Assembly (NCBI GenBank): GCA_005772955.1
Contig: SXID01000256.1
Span: 1-33,431, forward strand
Direction of reading: 5' to 3'
From: Planctomycetia bacterium
GTDB taxonomy: Bacteria; Planctomycetota; Planctomycetia; Gemmatales; Gemmataceae
DNA length: 33,431 bases
Shown here: piece after piece, positions 1 to 7,351 of the stretch
Position numbering within the stretch: the first letter of the stretch is position 1
Layout: every line of letters begins with the position of its first letter
Position numbers and translations under genes: made by a program
The notes under the pieces: generated by a model
Databases searched by the model: none
What the model saw: the letters and a program-made list of their open reading frames with translations, nothing else
What the model was told of the DNA's origin: nothing

Positions 1-143
1 AGACCGGCTTGCACCTTCGCGCCGAGCGCTTCGATGAACGCGGTCGCGGCTTTCCCCGTACCTAAACCCACCACCATGTTCGGGCCGATCAGTTCGACCG
101 CTTTCGCGGCAATGGCGTCGGTGTTGGGGGTGTTCGCGGGCAT
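1..143 (-). CDS. rpiA: Ribose-5-phosphate isomerase A, N-terminal part (runs off the left edge)
   Basis: The reverse strand from the ATG at 143 reads MPANTPNTDAIAAKAVELIG, followed by a stretch with VVGLGTGKAATAFIEALG, and stays open to the window edge. This is the start of RpiA, which interconverts ribose 5-phosphate and ribulose 5-phosphate in the pentose phosphate pathway. The GLGTG-x-A-A-T phosphate-binding loop near residues 27-35 and the following F-I-x-x-L-G are typical of the family; most RpiA proteins have GLGTGST, so the K-A-A variant is a small deviation. A GAGGA ribosome-binding site lies 6 nt before the ATG. Only about 47 residues are visible, so the catalytic part cannot be checked. 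Confidence 0.85.
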   Translation of the reverse strand, partial: MPANTPNTDAIAAKAVELIGPNMVVGLGTGKAATAFIEALGAKVQAG

Positions 144-211
144 GAGTGGTCCTCGCGGCGTGTGTGTGGGTGTCACATTAGACGCTGGCGCGTCGTGTGG
201 CATTCGCGCCG

Positions 212-265
212 TTACGCTTTCCCCAACACGAGGTCAACAACCCAGCACCCGCGAGCGTGTTCGCG
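212..265 (-). pseudogene. Orphan 3' tail of a Gemmata paralog-family gene
   Basis: The reverse strand here reads R-E-H-A-R-G-C-W-V-V-D-L-V-L-G-K-A-stop. That is the conserved C-terminal end of the paralog family also seen at 268-836 and 31345-31926. Nothing of the rest of that copy is present, so it is a remnant. It lies directly behind the stop codon of the neighbouring broken copy, and the two tails form a direct repeat. The LGKA ending matches the family better than the LGL ending of the upstream copy. I infer that two tandem copies collapsed by deletion. Confidence 0.6.
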
Positions 266-312
266 ACCTACAACCCCAACACGAGGTCAACAACCCAGCA
301 TCCACGAACGTG
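221..312. repeat. Direct repeat, 27 bp identical, 53-bp period
   Basis: Positions 221-247 and 274-300 are identical over 27 bp. The similarity continues to 259 and 312 with three mismatches in the next 12 bases. Both units encode, on the minus strand, the RGCWVVDLVLG tail of the Gemmata paralog family. The repeat is therefore a coding duplication and not a CRISPR or other array element. Confidence 0.85.
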
Positions 313-836
313 AATCTGCTTCGCGTCGCGGCAGTGAGTCAGCACGTCGGTGTTGTCGCAGCCCGCGTCTTGGAGTGCGTCCGCGAGGATCGGCATCGCG
401 GTGTCAGCGCGCCATCCAGGGGAGAAGGTGACCGGGCGAAAGGGGTTGCCGAAGATGTCGCGGAACAATGTTGCAATTGGGACGTTGTAATTATCTACGC
501 TGCTGTCAAGAAAGTCGCCAATCACAGAGTACGGGTCTGGACAGAGTTGCTCGTCATTAACGGTCGAAGCGAGGTTTGCAATCGGGTCGGTGTGCATCGA
601 GGAGTAGCCAATATCCCAGATCAGGTTTAGCGCTTGTTCGCGCGCGTCGCGCGACCATCGACGAAGTCCTCAAGGACGCATAGTAAAGCAGGTGTTTTGA
701 GGTCGCTTGTATGTAGCGGGATGTGCTGGCAAACTGCTACAACCAAAAGTTGAGTTTTCCGCGAATTGAGTGGGAGCGGGATGGTGGAAAGGACCTCGCG
801 CCAAATGTCAGAAGCGGGCCATTGCTCTTCTGTCAT
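268..836 (-). pseudogene. Gemmata paralog-family protein, frameshifted copy
   Basis: The start at 836 (MTEEQWPASD) is preceded by GGAGG at 8 nt spacing. The frame runs through VVAVCQHI and VLEDFVDGRATR, then meets a stop at 627-629. Shifting frame at the (CG)4 run at 639-646 restores the reading EQALNLIWDIGYSSMHTDP and continues to the family signature FRDIFGNPFRPVTFSPGWR, MPILADALQDAGCDN and RGCWVVDLVLG, ending at 268. One CG unit fewer would make a single ORF of about 190 residues, the size of the intact paralog at 31345-31926. Compared with that paralog it also lacks 15 codons (VRALAAQMYESRDFG) in frame. The function of the family is unknown. Either a decayed gene or a sequence error at the CG run is possible; the extra deletion favours decay. 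Confidence 0.7.
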
Positions 837-889
837 CACTTCATCCTCCAACACGAGCATACCAAACGTGCGCGGCCGGGTGTTATCCC

Positions 890-930
890 AGCCGCGTCTG
901 CTCTCCGCGTTCCCCTTTGGGTCGCGGCTA
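890..930. repeat. Degenerate palindromic element of the AGCCGCGAC type
   Basis: On the minus strand, 12 nt behind the prolyl oligopeptidase stop, lies TAGCCGCGACCCAAAGGGGA, closely similar to the element behind yicC at 12516-12547. Arms AGCCGCG (890-896) and CGCGGCT (923-929) are complementary. The core pairs only poorly. It lies in the gap between that gene and the downstream paralog-family gene. Confidence 0.5.
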
Positions 931-942
931 CGCGATGGTCGC

Positions 943-3108
943 CTACTTCCCAATCTCGGGCTTGAAGTCGAGCGTCTTCACGAGGAACGCCCACTGGTCG
1001 GCGATTTCCTCGATCACCTTCGTCGTCGGCTTGCCGGCCCCGTGACCGGCCTTCGTTTCGATGCGGATTAGCACCGGGTTCGGGCCGGTGTGGTTCGCTT
1101 GCAGCGCCGCCGCGAACTTGAAACTGTGACCCGGCACCACGCGGTCGTCCGTGTCCGCGGTTGTTACCATCGTCGGCGGGTACGCCTTCGTGCCGTTCTT
1201 CAGAAGGACGTGGTACGGGCTGAACTTGATCTGTGCCTCAAAATCCTCCTTGTTGTCGCTCGCCCCGTAGTCGTCCACCCAGAACCGGCCCGCGGTGAAC
1301 TTCTGGAATCGGAGCATGTCCATCACGCCAACTGCAGGAAGGCACGCGCCGTACAGGTCCGGGCGCTGCGTCATGCATGCACCTACGAGCAACCCGCCGT
1401 TGCTCCCGCCCTGAATCGCGAGCTTCTTCGGCGAGGTGTACTTCTCCTTCACGAGGTACTCGCCGGCCGCGATGAAGTCGTCGAACACGTTTTGCTTCTG
1501 GAGTTTCGTGCCGGCGCGGTGCCACGCGTCGCCGTACTCGCCGCCGCCGCGCAGGTTCGCCACCGCGTACACGCCGCCCATTTCCATCCACTGCAACCGC
1601 GACACCGAGAACCCCGGCGTCAGCGAGATGTTGAACCCACCATAGCCATACAAGAGCGTCGGGGCGCTGCCGTCGATCTTGATGCCCTTCTTATGCGCGA
1701 TGAACATCGGCACTTTAGTGCCGTCTTTGCTCGTGTAGAAGACCTGCTTCACTTCATACATCGCGGGGTCGAATTTTACTTTCGCCTGGCGGAACAGTTT
1801 GCTCTCGCCGGTCGCGATGTCGTAGCGGTAGGTGCTCGGCGGCGTGGCGTAACTGCTGAACGTGTAGAACGTCTCCATGTCCGTGCGCTTGCCGTTGAAG
1901 CCGCTCGCGGTGCCGATCCCGGGGAGTTGCACGTCACGCACGAACTTGCCGTCGATCTCGTGGACCTTCACCGCCGTCTTCGCGTCCTTCAGGTAGCTGC
2001 AGATGAAGCGGTTACCGACCAGATCCACGCTGTCGAGCGGTTCGTTCGCCTGCCCAATGATCGTCTTCCAGTTCTTCTTGCTGGGTTCTTTGGTATCGAT
2101 CGCGATGACCTGGTACTTCGGTGCGTTGGAGTCCGTCTGGAAGTAGAACACACCGCCATCATTGCCCAGGAAGTTGAACTTGCCCTCATGGTTGTCGATC
2201 AGGTCCACGATCTTGTTCGTCGGGTCGCTCAGGTCTTGGTAACTGATGCGAACCTTGCGGCTCGTGGTGCCGTCGCCGATGGAGATGATGAGGTACTTGC
2301 CGTCCTCGGTCACGCCGCCGCCGATCGTCCACTTCGGGTTGTCTTTGCGCTCGTAGATGAGCTTGTCTTCCGATTGCGGCGTGCCGAGTTTGTGGTAATA
2401 GAGCTTCATGTCCACGTTCAGGTTCTGGAACGCGGCGCCGGCCTGCGGTTCGGGGAACCGGCTGTAGTAGAAGCCCTTGCCGTCCTTCGTCCAAGACGTG
2501 TTGCTGAACTTTACCCACTTCAGTTCGTCGCTCAGCACCTTCCCGGTGGCGACGTCGAGCACCTTCCACACGTTCCAGTCGCTGCCGGATTCGGCGGTTC
2601 CGTAAGCGATTCGTTTCGCGTCGTCGCTCACTTCTAGACCGCTCAGCGCGACGGTGCCGTCTTTCGTCCACGCGTTCGGGTCGATCAGCATTTTCGCTTC
2701 GCCGTCGAGCGTGTCTTGCACGTACAGCACGTTCTGGTTCTGGAGGCCGTCGTTCTTGAAGAAGAAGTACCGGTTGTTGATCTTGAATGGTGCGCTGATC
2801 TTCTCGTAGTTGAAGAGGTCGGTGATGCGCTTCTTGATCGCTTCGCGCTGCGGGATGCTCTCCAGGAAAGCGTTCGTAACCTTGTTCTCGGCTTCGACCC
2901 AGTCGGCCACATCCTTTGATTTGCGCACGTCGTCTTCAAGCCACCGGTAAGGGTCCGCGACCTTCGTCCCGTGGTAGTCGTCAACGACGTTGCCCTTCTT
3001 CGTGTCGGGGTACTTCAACTTCTTCGGCTCCTCGGCTTGGGTGGTCGAAACGAGTAGTGCGGCCAGTGCGGCAACGGTTGTCGCCATTGCCCAGCGTGTC
3101 AGGCGCAT
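943..3108 (-). CDS. Secreted prolyl oligopeptidase (peptidase family S9A)
   Basis: This 721-residue protein begins with a signal peptide (MRLTRWAMATTVAALAALLVSTTQA), so it should act outside the cytoplasm. Prolyl oligopeptidases cut short peptides after proline. The N-terminal family motif DDYHGTKVADPYRWLEDD is present, followed by a beta-propeller region (roughly residues 100-440) and an alpha/beta hydrolase domain. The catalytic serine sits in GGSNGG near residue 569, the aspartate in TADTDDRVV near 655 and the histidine in KAGHGAGK near 689, so the triad is complete. Length matches the family (about 700). GGAGCG lies upstream of the ATG at 3108. It appears to be a single transcription unit with a palindromic element behind the stop. 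Whether it remains periplasmic or is released cannot be told. Confidence 0.93.
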   Translation of the reverse strand: MRLTRWAMATTVAALAALLVSTTQAEEPKKLKYPDTKKGNVVDDYHGTKVADPYRWLEDDVRKSKDVADWVEAENKVTNAFLESIPQREAIKKRITDLFNYEKISAPFKINNRYFFFKNDGLQNQNVLYVQDTLDGEAKMLIDPNAWTKDGTVALSGLEVSDDAKRIAYGTAESGSDWNVWKVLDVATGKVLSDELKWVKFSNTSWTKDGKGFYYSRFPEPQAGAAFQNLNVDMKLYYHKLGTPQSEDKLIYERKDNPKWTIGGGVTEDGKYLIISIGDGTTSRKVRISYQDLSDPTNKIVDLIDNHEGKFNFLGNDGGVFYFQTDSNAPKYQVIAIDTKEPSKKNWKTIIGQANEPLDSVDLVGNRFICSYLKDAKTAVKVHEIDGKFVRDVQLPGIGTASGFNGKRTDMETFYTFSSYATPPSTYRYDIATGESKLFRQAKVKFDPAMYEVKQVFYTSKDGTKVPMFIAHKKGIKIDGSAPTLLYGYGGFNISLTPGFSVSRLQWMEMGGVYAVANLRGGGEYGDAWHRAGTKLQKQNVFDDFIAAGEYLVKEKYTSPKKLAIQGGSNGGLLVGACMTQRPDLYGACLPAVGVMDMLRFQKFTAGRFWVDDYGASDNKEDFEAQIKFSPYHVLLKNGTKAYPPTMVTTADTDDRVVPGHSFKFAAALQANHTGPNPVLIRIETKAGHGAGKPTTKVIEEIADQWAFLVKTLDFKPEIGK

Positions 3109-3197
3109 GAGGTTCGCTCCTGGAACGGGTTGAAGGATAGGGAAGGGTCACAGGGAGATTATAGAGGCGTTTTGCGGCGGTCCGGATTCGTCGTCGC

Positions 3198-3431
3198 TCA
3201 GTCGGTTGCGCCACCCCGACCGAGTATTTCGTTGGACGCTTCGCGTAGGATCCACGCCTGGTGGGTTGGGTTGCGGAGCTGGCGAGCGGACGCGAGCGCG
3301 GTGCGGAGCACGTCCTTCACCGCGTCGGGCGTGTTGGTGTTGGTGACGAGTGAGCGGGCGGTGCAGGCGTAGACCTCGTAGCGTCCGGGGCAGGCCCATT
3401 CGCTGGTACATCTTACGCACGGCGCGCACAC
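3198..3431 (-). CDS. Small ORF of unknown function, start uncertain
   Basis: The frame from a GTG at 3431 encodes 77 residues. The part from YEVYACTARSL to REASNEILGRGGATD looks like real protein: most codons end in G or C, as in neighbouring genes. The cysteine-rich first residues (CAPCVRC) are less convincing. A start at the ATG at 3411 with one base fewer in the G-run at 3387-3390 would give MYQRMGLPGRYEVYAC, a more natural N-terminus. The frame is also continuous with the shifted receiver frame upstream, separated by its TGA at 3459-3461, so it could once have been the C-terminal part of that protein. I recognise no domain. Confidence 0.35.
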   Translation of the reverse strand: MCAPCVRCTSEWACPGRYEVYACTARSLVTNTNTPDAVKDVLRTALASARQLRNPTHQAWILREASNEILGRGGATD

Positions 3432-3458
3432 TGTGACAACACGAAGGTTGCGGGGTTG

Positions 3459-3981
3459 TCAACTGGTGTCGAGCGCGGCGTGAACCACTTCGAGCAACCG
3501 GGCCAGAGAGAAGGGCTTCTCCAGCAGTAGTCCGTCGGGCGGGAATGGTACGGGCGCGAGGCCAGGACCGCCCGGGAATGCGGATGTGAAGAAAACCGGG
3601 AGTTCTGGCCGCAACGGGCGCGGCCAGTTCCACGCCAGTTGTGAAGGGCATGATCACGTCGGTCAGCAACAAGTCGAACGAGTGCGGGTCGGCGATAAAC
3701 AGATCAGCGGCGGTGCGCCCGTATGGTACGGGGACGACTGCGAACCCGGCCTGTTCGAACACGATGTGGACGAACTCGCGTAGCGCGTAGTCCTCGGCAA
3801 CGAGGATTAGACGCCGACGCGCAGTCGGTTGCAGCGTAGGTGCGGCTTGGTGCTTCTTGGGCCGAAGGGGGTTGGCTCGGCTGGCATCGCCCACCCGAAC
3901 TACGTTGTGTTGTTGGGTCGGCGTCGTGCGTGAAAAGCAGGAGGTGGAAATTGTTGTAGCGCAAACTGCGAGCGACGACAA
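3459..3981 (-). pseudogene. Response-regulator receiver domain protein, frameshifted
   Basis: The reading RRRLILVAEDYALREFVHIVFEQAGF...FDLLLTDVIMPFTTGVELAAP is the first two thirds of a receiver (REC) domain: acidic pair E-D and phospho-acceptor aspartate in LLTDVIMP. Near the GGG at 3616-3618 the domain jumps to another frame, which reads LRPELPVFFTSAFPGG and later LLLEKPFSLARLLEVVHAALDTS, carrying the conserved T/S and the K-P of the fifth strand, with a stop at 3459. One base fewer in the run makes the domain complete. It would be a stand-alone receiver without an output domain. The start is uncertain: the first 30-45 codons from the ATG at 3981 look non-coding, and a GTG at 3894 is an alternative. 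The kinase gene just upstream makes a signalling pair possible. Confidence 0.65.
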
Positions 3982-4035
3982 CGGAACCGTCTGGGGTTTT
4001 CGCCTACAGCGACGGGTTTTCCACCGCGGACGTAC

Positions 4036-6006
4036 TCAACAGCATTTACCGAGGATCGCAGCCACAGAGCTGGCGTCTGGGTAGCGCGCGGCCGGGTTCT
4101 TGTGTAACAGTCGGAGGATCATCGAGTCGAGCCAGTCGGGCAGGGCCGGGCGCAGCCGAGCGGGCGGGATCGGCTCGCGAGAACACACCGCGTTGAGCAC
4201 GGCCGCCACGGTTCGTTCTGGAAACGGGGCGTGCCCAGTGACCATGTGATACATCACCCCGCCGAGGCCGAACAAATCCGAGCGTGCGTCGGACCCCTGG
4301 CCCTGAATTGTTTCCGGGGCCATGAAGTACGGGGTGCCAATAAGTGCGCCGTCGACGGTCATCGTCACGTCGTCGACTCCTCGCGCCAGCCCGAAGTCGC
4401 TGATCCAGACCCGTCCGGTTTCTTTCTCGAGCAGGATATTCGCGGGCTTGATGTCGCGGTGAATGACCTGCTTCGCGTGCGCGGCGGCCAGCCCGGCCGC
4501 GATCTGTCGCGAGGCACTCACGGCCATCAGCACGGGCATCGGCCCGTGTTGTTCAATCTGGGTATTCAGGCAGTTCCCGCGGATGTATTCCATTGCGAGG
4601 TAGGCCACACCCGCGGTCTCGCCGACCGCATGAATCCCGACCACGTTCTCGTGTTGGATCGAGGCCGCGACGCGAGCCTCACGCGCGAACCGCTGACGCG
4701 CTACGGGTGACGCCGCCACTTCGGGGGCCAGCATCTTGATCGCGACAAATCGGTTCAAACTCGGCTCGCATGCCTTGAATACCACGCCCATCGCGCCGCG
4801 CCCGATTAGACTGCAGAGTTCGTACGATCCGAATCGGCACCCGCCTTCCGGTAACTGTTCAGCGAACTGGAACTGGAACTCGGGTAGGCTGTTCGTGGTG
4901 CGGTGGACCGGTTGCGGGGACGCGTTCTCAGGGGACGGAATGTAGGTCGCTGACCGCGATGTTCCGGTCGAGTGCCCGGCAGCCGAGGCGGAGACGTTTC
5001 CGCTCATGCGATTACGGCTGCTCTCCACGGTCAGGTTTACGAGTTCCGCCGCGCCCGCCGCGAGTATCGACGCGTAGTCCGGGCACTGACCAATGTCCTG
5101 GTTGAGCACTGCTGCGAATGCTTCGATCTTCTCTGCGACGGCCTGGAGAAAAGCGATCAGCGCCGGCCGCGGCAGGTGGAACTGGTCTTTCGCCGTACTC
5201 AGGACTCGCGCGAGGAGTTCCGGGTTTTGTGCGACACGATCCAACTGGACGAGGTAGTTTGCGAACTCAAGCAGTTCGGCGCGATTCAGTTGCACCAGAC
5301 CACCGGCCTTTACCGCGGCCGGGTGGTGGTGGTACCGGATCGGTTCCACGATGTCGGCCGGCAACTTCCATTGCTGAAGGATTTCGGCGGTGATGTCAGC
5401 GTGGTCGATCCCGAACGACGTGAGCTCCGCGCCACAAGGGTCCTCAATCAACCCGTCCCCGTAGTATGCGACGTGCTTGGCCCAGGCATCGGGGTATGTC
5501 TGCCGCAGGAGCAACTCACCAAGGTCGCGGAGCAATCCTGCGACGAGGTCGTCGTCCGGGTTCGAGCGACGTGTGAGAACGGCCAGTTCGCGAGCGATGA
5601 TGGCCCCGCCGACGGACGACATCCAGTAGTCACGCGTGGCCTGGTCCGCGTCGCGCCCGATCTTGACGGCTGGAAGCGACAGTCCCAACGCGAGCGAGCG
5701 CACCGTACTCAATCCCAGCACGTGGACCGCGCGTGCAACGGAGGCGATTGGTTGCTGCAACCCGTAGATGCACGAGTTCACAGCCCGCAGGAGCTTTCCG
5801 CACAGGGCCGAATCGAGCGCGAGGAGCGCGACGATCTCGGCCGATTCGCAGTCTGGTTGGGAGGCTGCGTTCACGACTTGGAGTGCGATCGCAGGAGCGG
5901 TCGGGAGTCGTTTCGGGTCGAGAATGGCCGCGAGCACTTCCGCCCGCCCAGCATGGTGCCGAAGCGGATGCGGGCTTGTGGGTGGAGCGGAAATTGTTGC
6001 CGACAC
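4036..6006 (-). CDS. HDOD domain - Ser/Thr protein kinase fusion
   Basis: Counted from the GTG at 6006 (656 residues). Residues about 33-236 form an HDOD domain (RLPTAPAIALQVVNAAS, LLRAVNSCIYG, ARAVHVLGLSTVRSLALG, then DDDLVAGLLRDLGELLL). A linker rich in Ser, Pro and Asn follows, then a complete Hanks-type kinase at about 394-654: glycine loop GRGAMGVVFKA, lysine in VAIKML (424), HRDIKPAN (Asp 518), DFG (537) and GTPYFMAPE. No membrane segment is visible, so it is cytoplasmic and probably active. HDOD domains act as sensor or adaptor modules in bacterial signalling; what this one detects is unknown. AAGGA lies 7 nt before the GTG; an ATG at 6078 and one at 6198 are alternatives with weaker support. 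Confidence 0.9.
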   Translation of the reverse strand: MSATISAPPTSPHPLRHHAGRAEVLAAILDPKRLPTAPAIALQVVNAASQPDCESAEIVALLALDSALCGKLLRAVNSCIYGLQQPIASVARAVHVLGLSTVRSLALGLSLPAVKIGRDADQATRDYWMSSVGGAIIARELAVLTRRSNPDDDLVAGLLRDLGELLLRQTYPDAWAKHVAYYGDGLIEDPCGAELTSFGIDHADITAEILQQWKLPADIVEPIRYHHHPAAVKAGGLVQLNRAELLEFANYLVQLDRVAQNPELLARVLSTAKDQFHLPRPALIAFLQAVAEKIEAFAAVLNQDIGQCPDYASILAAGAAELVNLTVESSRNRMSGNVSASAAGHSTGTSRSATYIPSPENASPQPVHRTTNSLPEFQFQFAEQLPEGGCRFGSYELCSLIGRGAMGVVFKACEPSLNRFVAIKMLAPEVAASPVARQRFAREARVAASIQHENVVGIHAVGETAGVAYLAMEYIRGNCLNTQIEQHGPMPVLMAVSASRQIAAGLAAAHAKQVIHRDIKPANILLEKETGRVWISDFGLARGVDDVTMTVDGALIGTPYFMAPETIQGQGSDARSDLFGLGGVMYHMVTGHAPFPERTVAAVLNAVCSREPIPPARLRPALPDWLDSMILRLLHKNPAARYPDASSVAAILGKCC

Positions 6007-6194
6007 CTGACCATCCTTGTAACGTTTTGCCCGGGAGGAGGACTGCGAACGAAAGGATAGCACCGAAACCTGTGTCATGAACGTGATGTGGTCAAGTGGG
6101 GTAACCCAATTGCGTCTTCGCGGGTCTGCGAAGCCATCCGACAGACTCTCGAAACCGCGAGCAGTTTCCCAGGGCCGGTCTCGTCGCCGTTTCC

Positions 6195-7208
6195 TCACTT
6201 CTTCGCGGGTGGGTAGGGCGTGCCGTCGGCGTTTGTCTTGATGACCTCCTGGTAGCTCTTCCTCCGCTCTGCCGCGAGCAGGGCTCGTTTACTCCCGTCC
6301 GGCCGGATCAGGTACTCGTCCTGTTTCTCGCCGTCCTTGAATACGACTACGTGGCTCAACACCGGTGACTTTGGGGCGAATGCATCGGCTGCGAACCTGG
6401 GTGCGAAGTCGAGTATCTTCACCTCGGCCTTCACGGAATATCGCAACGCGCCTTTTCCGTTCAGGCTTGGGTACTGCCAACCGGTTGGCACCCACTGCCC
6501 GGTGTCGTCCTTGCGGTACTCCCATTCCAAGTCGTAGCCGTCGCCGTACCGCTGTCGAACTCGAACCGGAAGGAACGCGCGCTCGGGGTCGCACCATACC
6601 CAGTGCCCGTGATCGGGATTTGCGGGCGATCTCGACGCACGTAGCTCCGCGGATCTTCTCGGTGCGCCCGGACAGTTTGTACTCCTCGAAAGGAAAAGCC
6701 GAGAACGCGGCCCCGCCAAGTGGTCGGTAGAGGCGCAGAACCGGGCCGTTTATGTACGAATTGAGGCCTGTACCGAGCGGGAGCGTCCCCCCGTTCCAAT
6801 GCTCACTTGTGCCCAACCCGGGAAGATGAGCGGATCGACACGCACGCGGCAGTTGCCGTCGAAGTAGATGGCTTCGGCTGCCGGGCGCCACGTCTTCGTT
6901 ATCATCGAATAGATCGAATCCTCGATTGAAGATGCGGCCTTATCGTCGTCGGAAGCGAAACTGCACACGGCCTTGTACTCGGTGTCTTTGGGCGGGTGCG
7001 GGCCGGGGTTGTTGAGGTCCGGTACATCATCGAGAGCGCCGGCTTTCATGGTCACGGTCGCGACCCACTCGATGCGGAACGACTTCTGCTTATCCTGACG
7101 CGCCTTCCAAGCCTTCTTCACGTCGTCGATGGTCAGCTTCTCGTCGGCGCGTGCAGTGCTCGTGAACACCAGCAGTGCGACGACCAGTCCGCTCGCGTTC
7201 CGCGTCAT
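6195..7208 (-). pseudogene. Secreted protein of unknown function, interrupted by two compensating frameshifts
   Basis: The ATG at 7208 opens with a signal peptide (MTRNASGLVVALLVFTSTARA) and reads on to FPGWAQVSIGTGG, where the frame changes at the C6 run 6787-6792 (G6 on the coding strand) and the frame then closes at 6750. The shifted frame continues TLPLGTGLNSYINGPVLRLYRPLGGAAFSAFPFEEYKLSGRTEKIRGATCVEIAR. At the AAA run near 6620-6630 the protein returns to the first frame with NPDHGHWVWCDPERAFLPVR and ends PYPPAKK at 6195. One extra G at the first site and one A fewer at the second give a single protein of about 337 residues. The EWEYRKDDTGQWVPTGW stretch loosely recalls LolA-like lipoprotein-sorting folds common in planctomycetes, but I cannot assign a function. 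Decay and sequence error are both possible. Confidence 0.7.
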
Positions 7209-7296
7209 ATGCGTTGCTCTGTAGACTTCGATCGCGGTGATTGTACCCTCGTCGCGAGGCGACGCTACAGCCGAAACCGGGTTGCCGCGCCGCGCC

Positions 7297-7317
7297 GTAC
7301 CCGTACCCGTACCCGTA
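7297..7317. repeat. Hexamer tandem repeat (GTACCC)3
   Basis: Three perfect GTACCC units followed by a partial GTA lie 35 bp before the glgX start, in the gap between divergent genes. Copy number of such short repeats can vary between strains. No regulatory role is shown. Confidence 0.8.
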
Positions 7318-7351
7318 ATCGCGTTGCGATTCCTCTCTGACGGGATTTTTT

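Noticed and set aside
221-312. Possible CRISPR-like repeat
   Set aside because: Only two units, and both encode the same protein tail; it is a coding duplication.
1090-2637. 515-codon open frame antisense to the prolyl oligopeptidase gene
   Set aside because: Its product is rich in Arg, Val, His and Leu, as expected of the complementary strand of a high-GC3 gene, and it lacks motifs and a ribosome-binding site. The opposite strand has a full catalytic triad.
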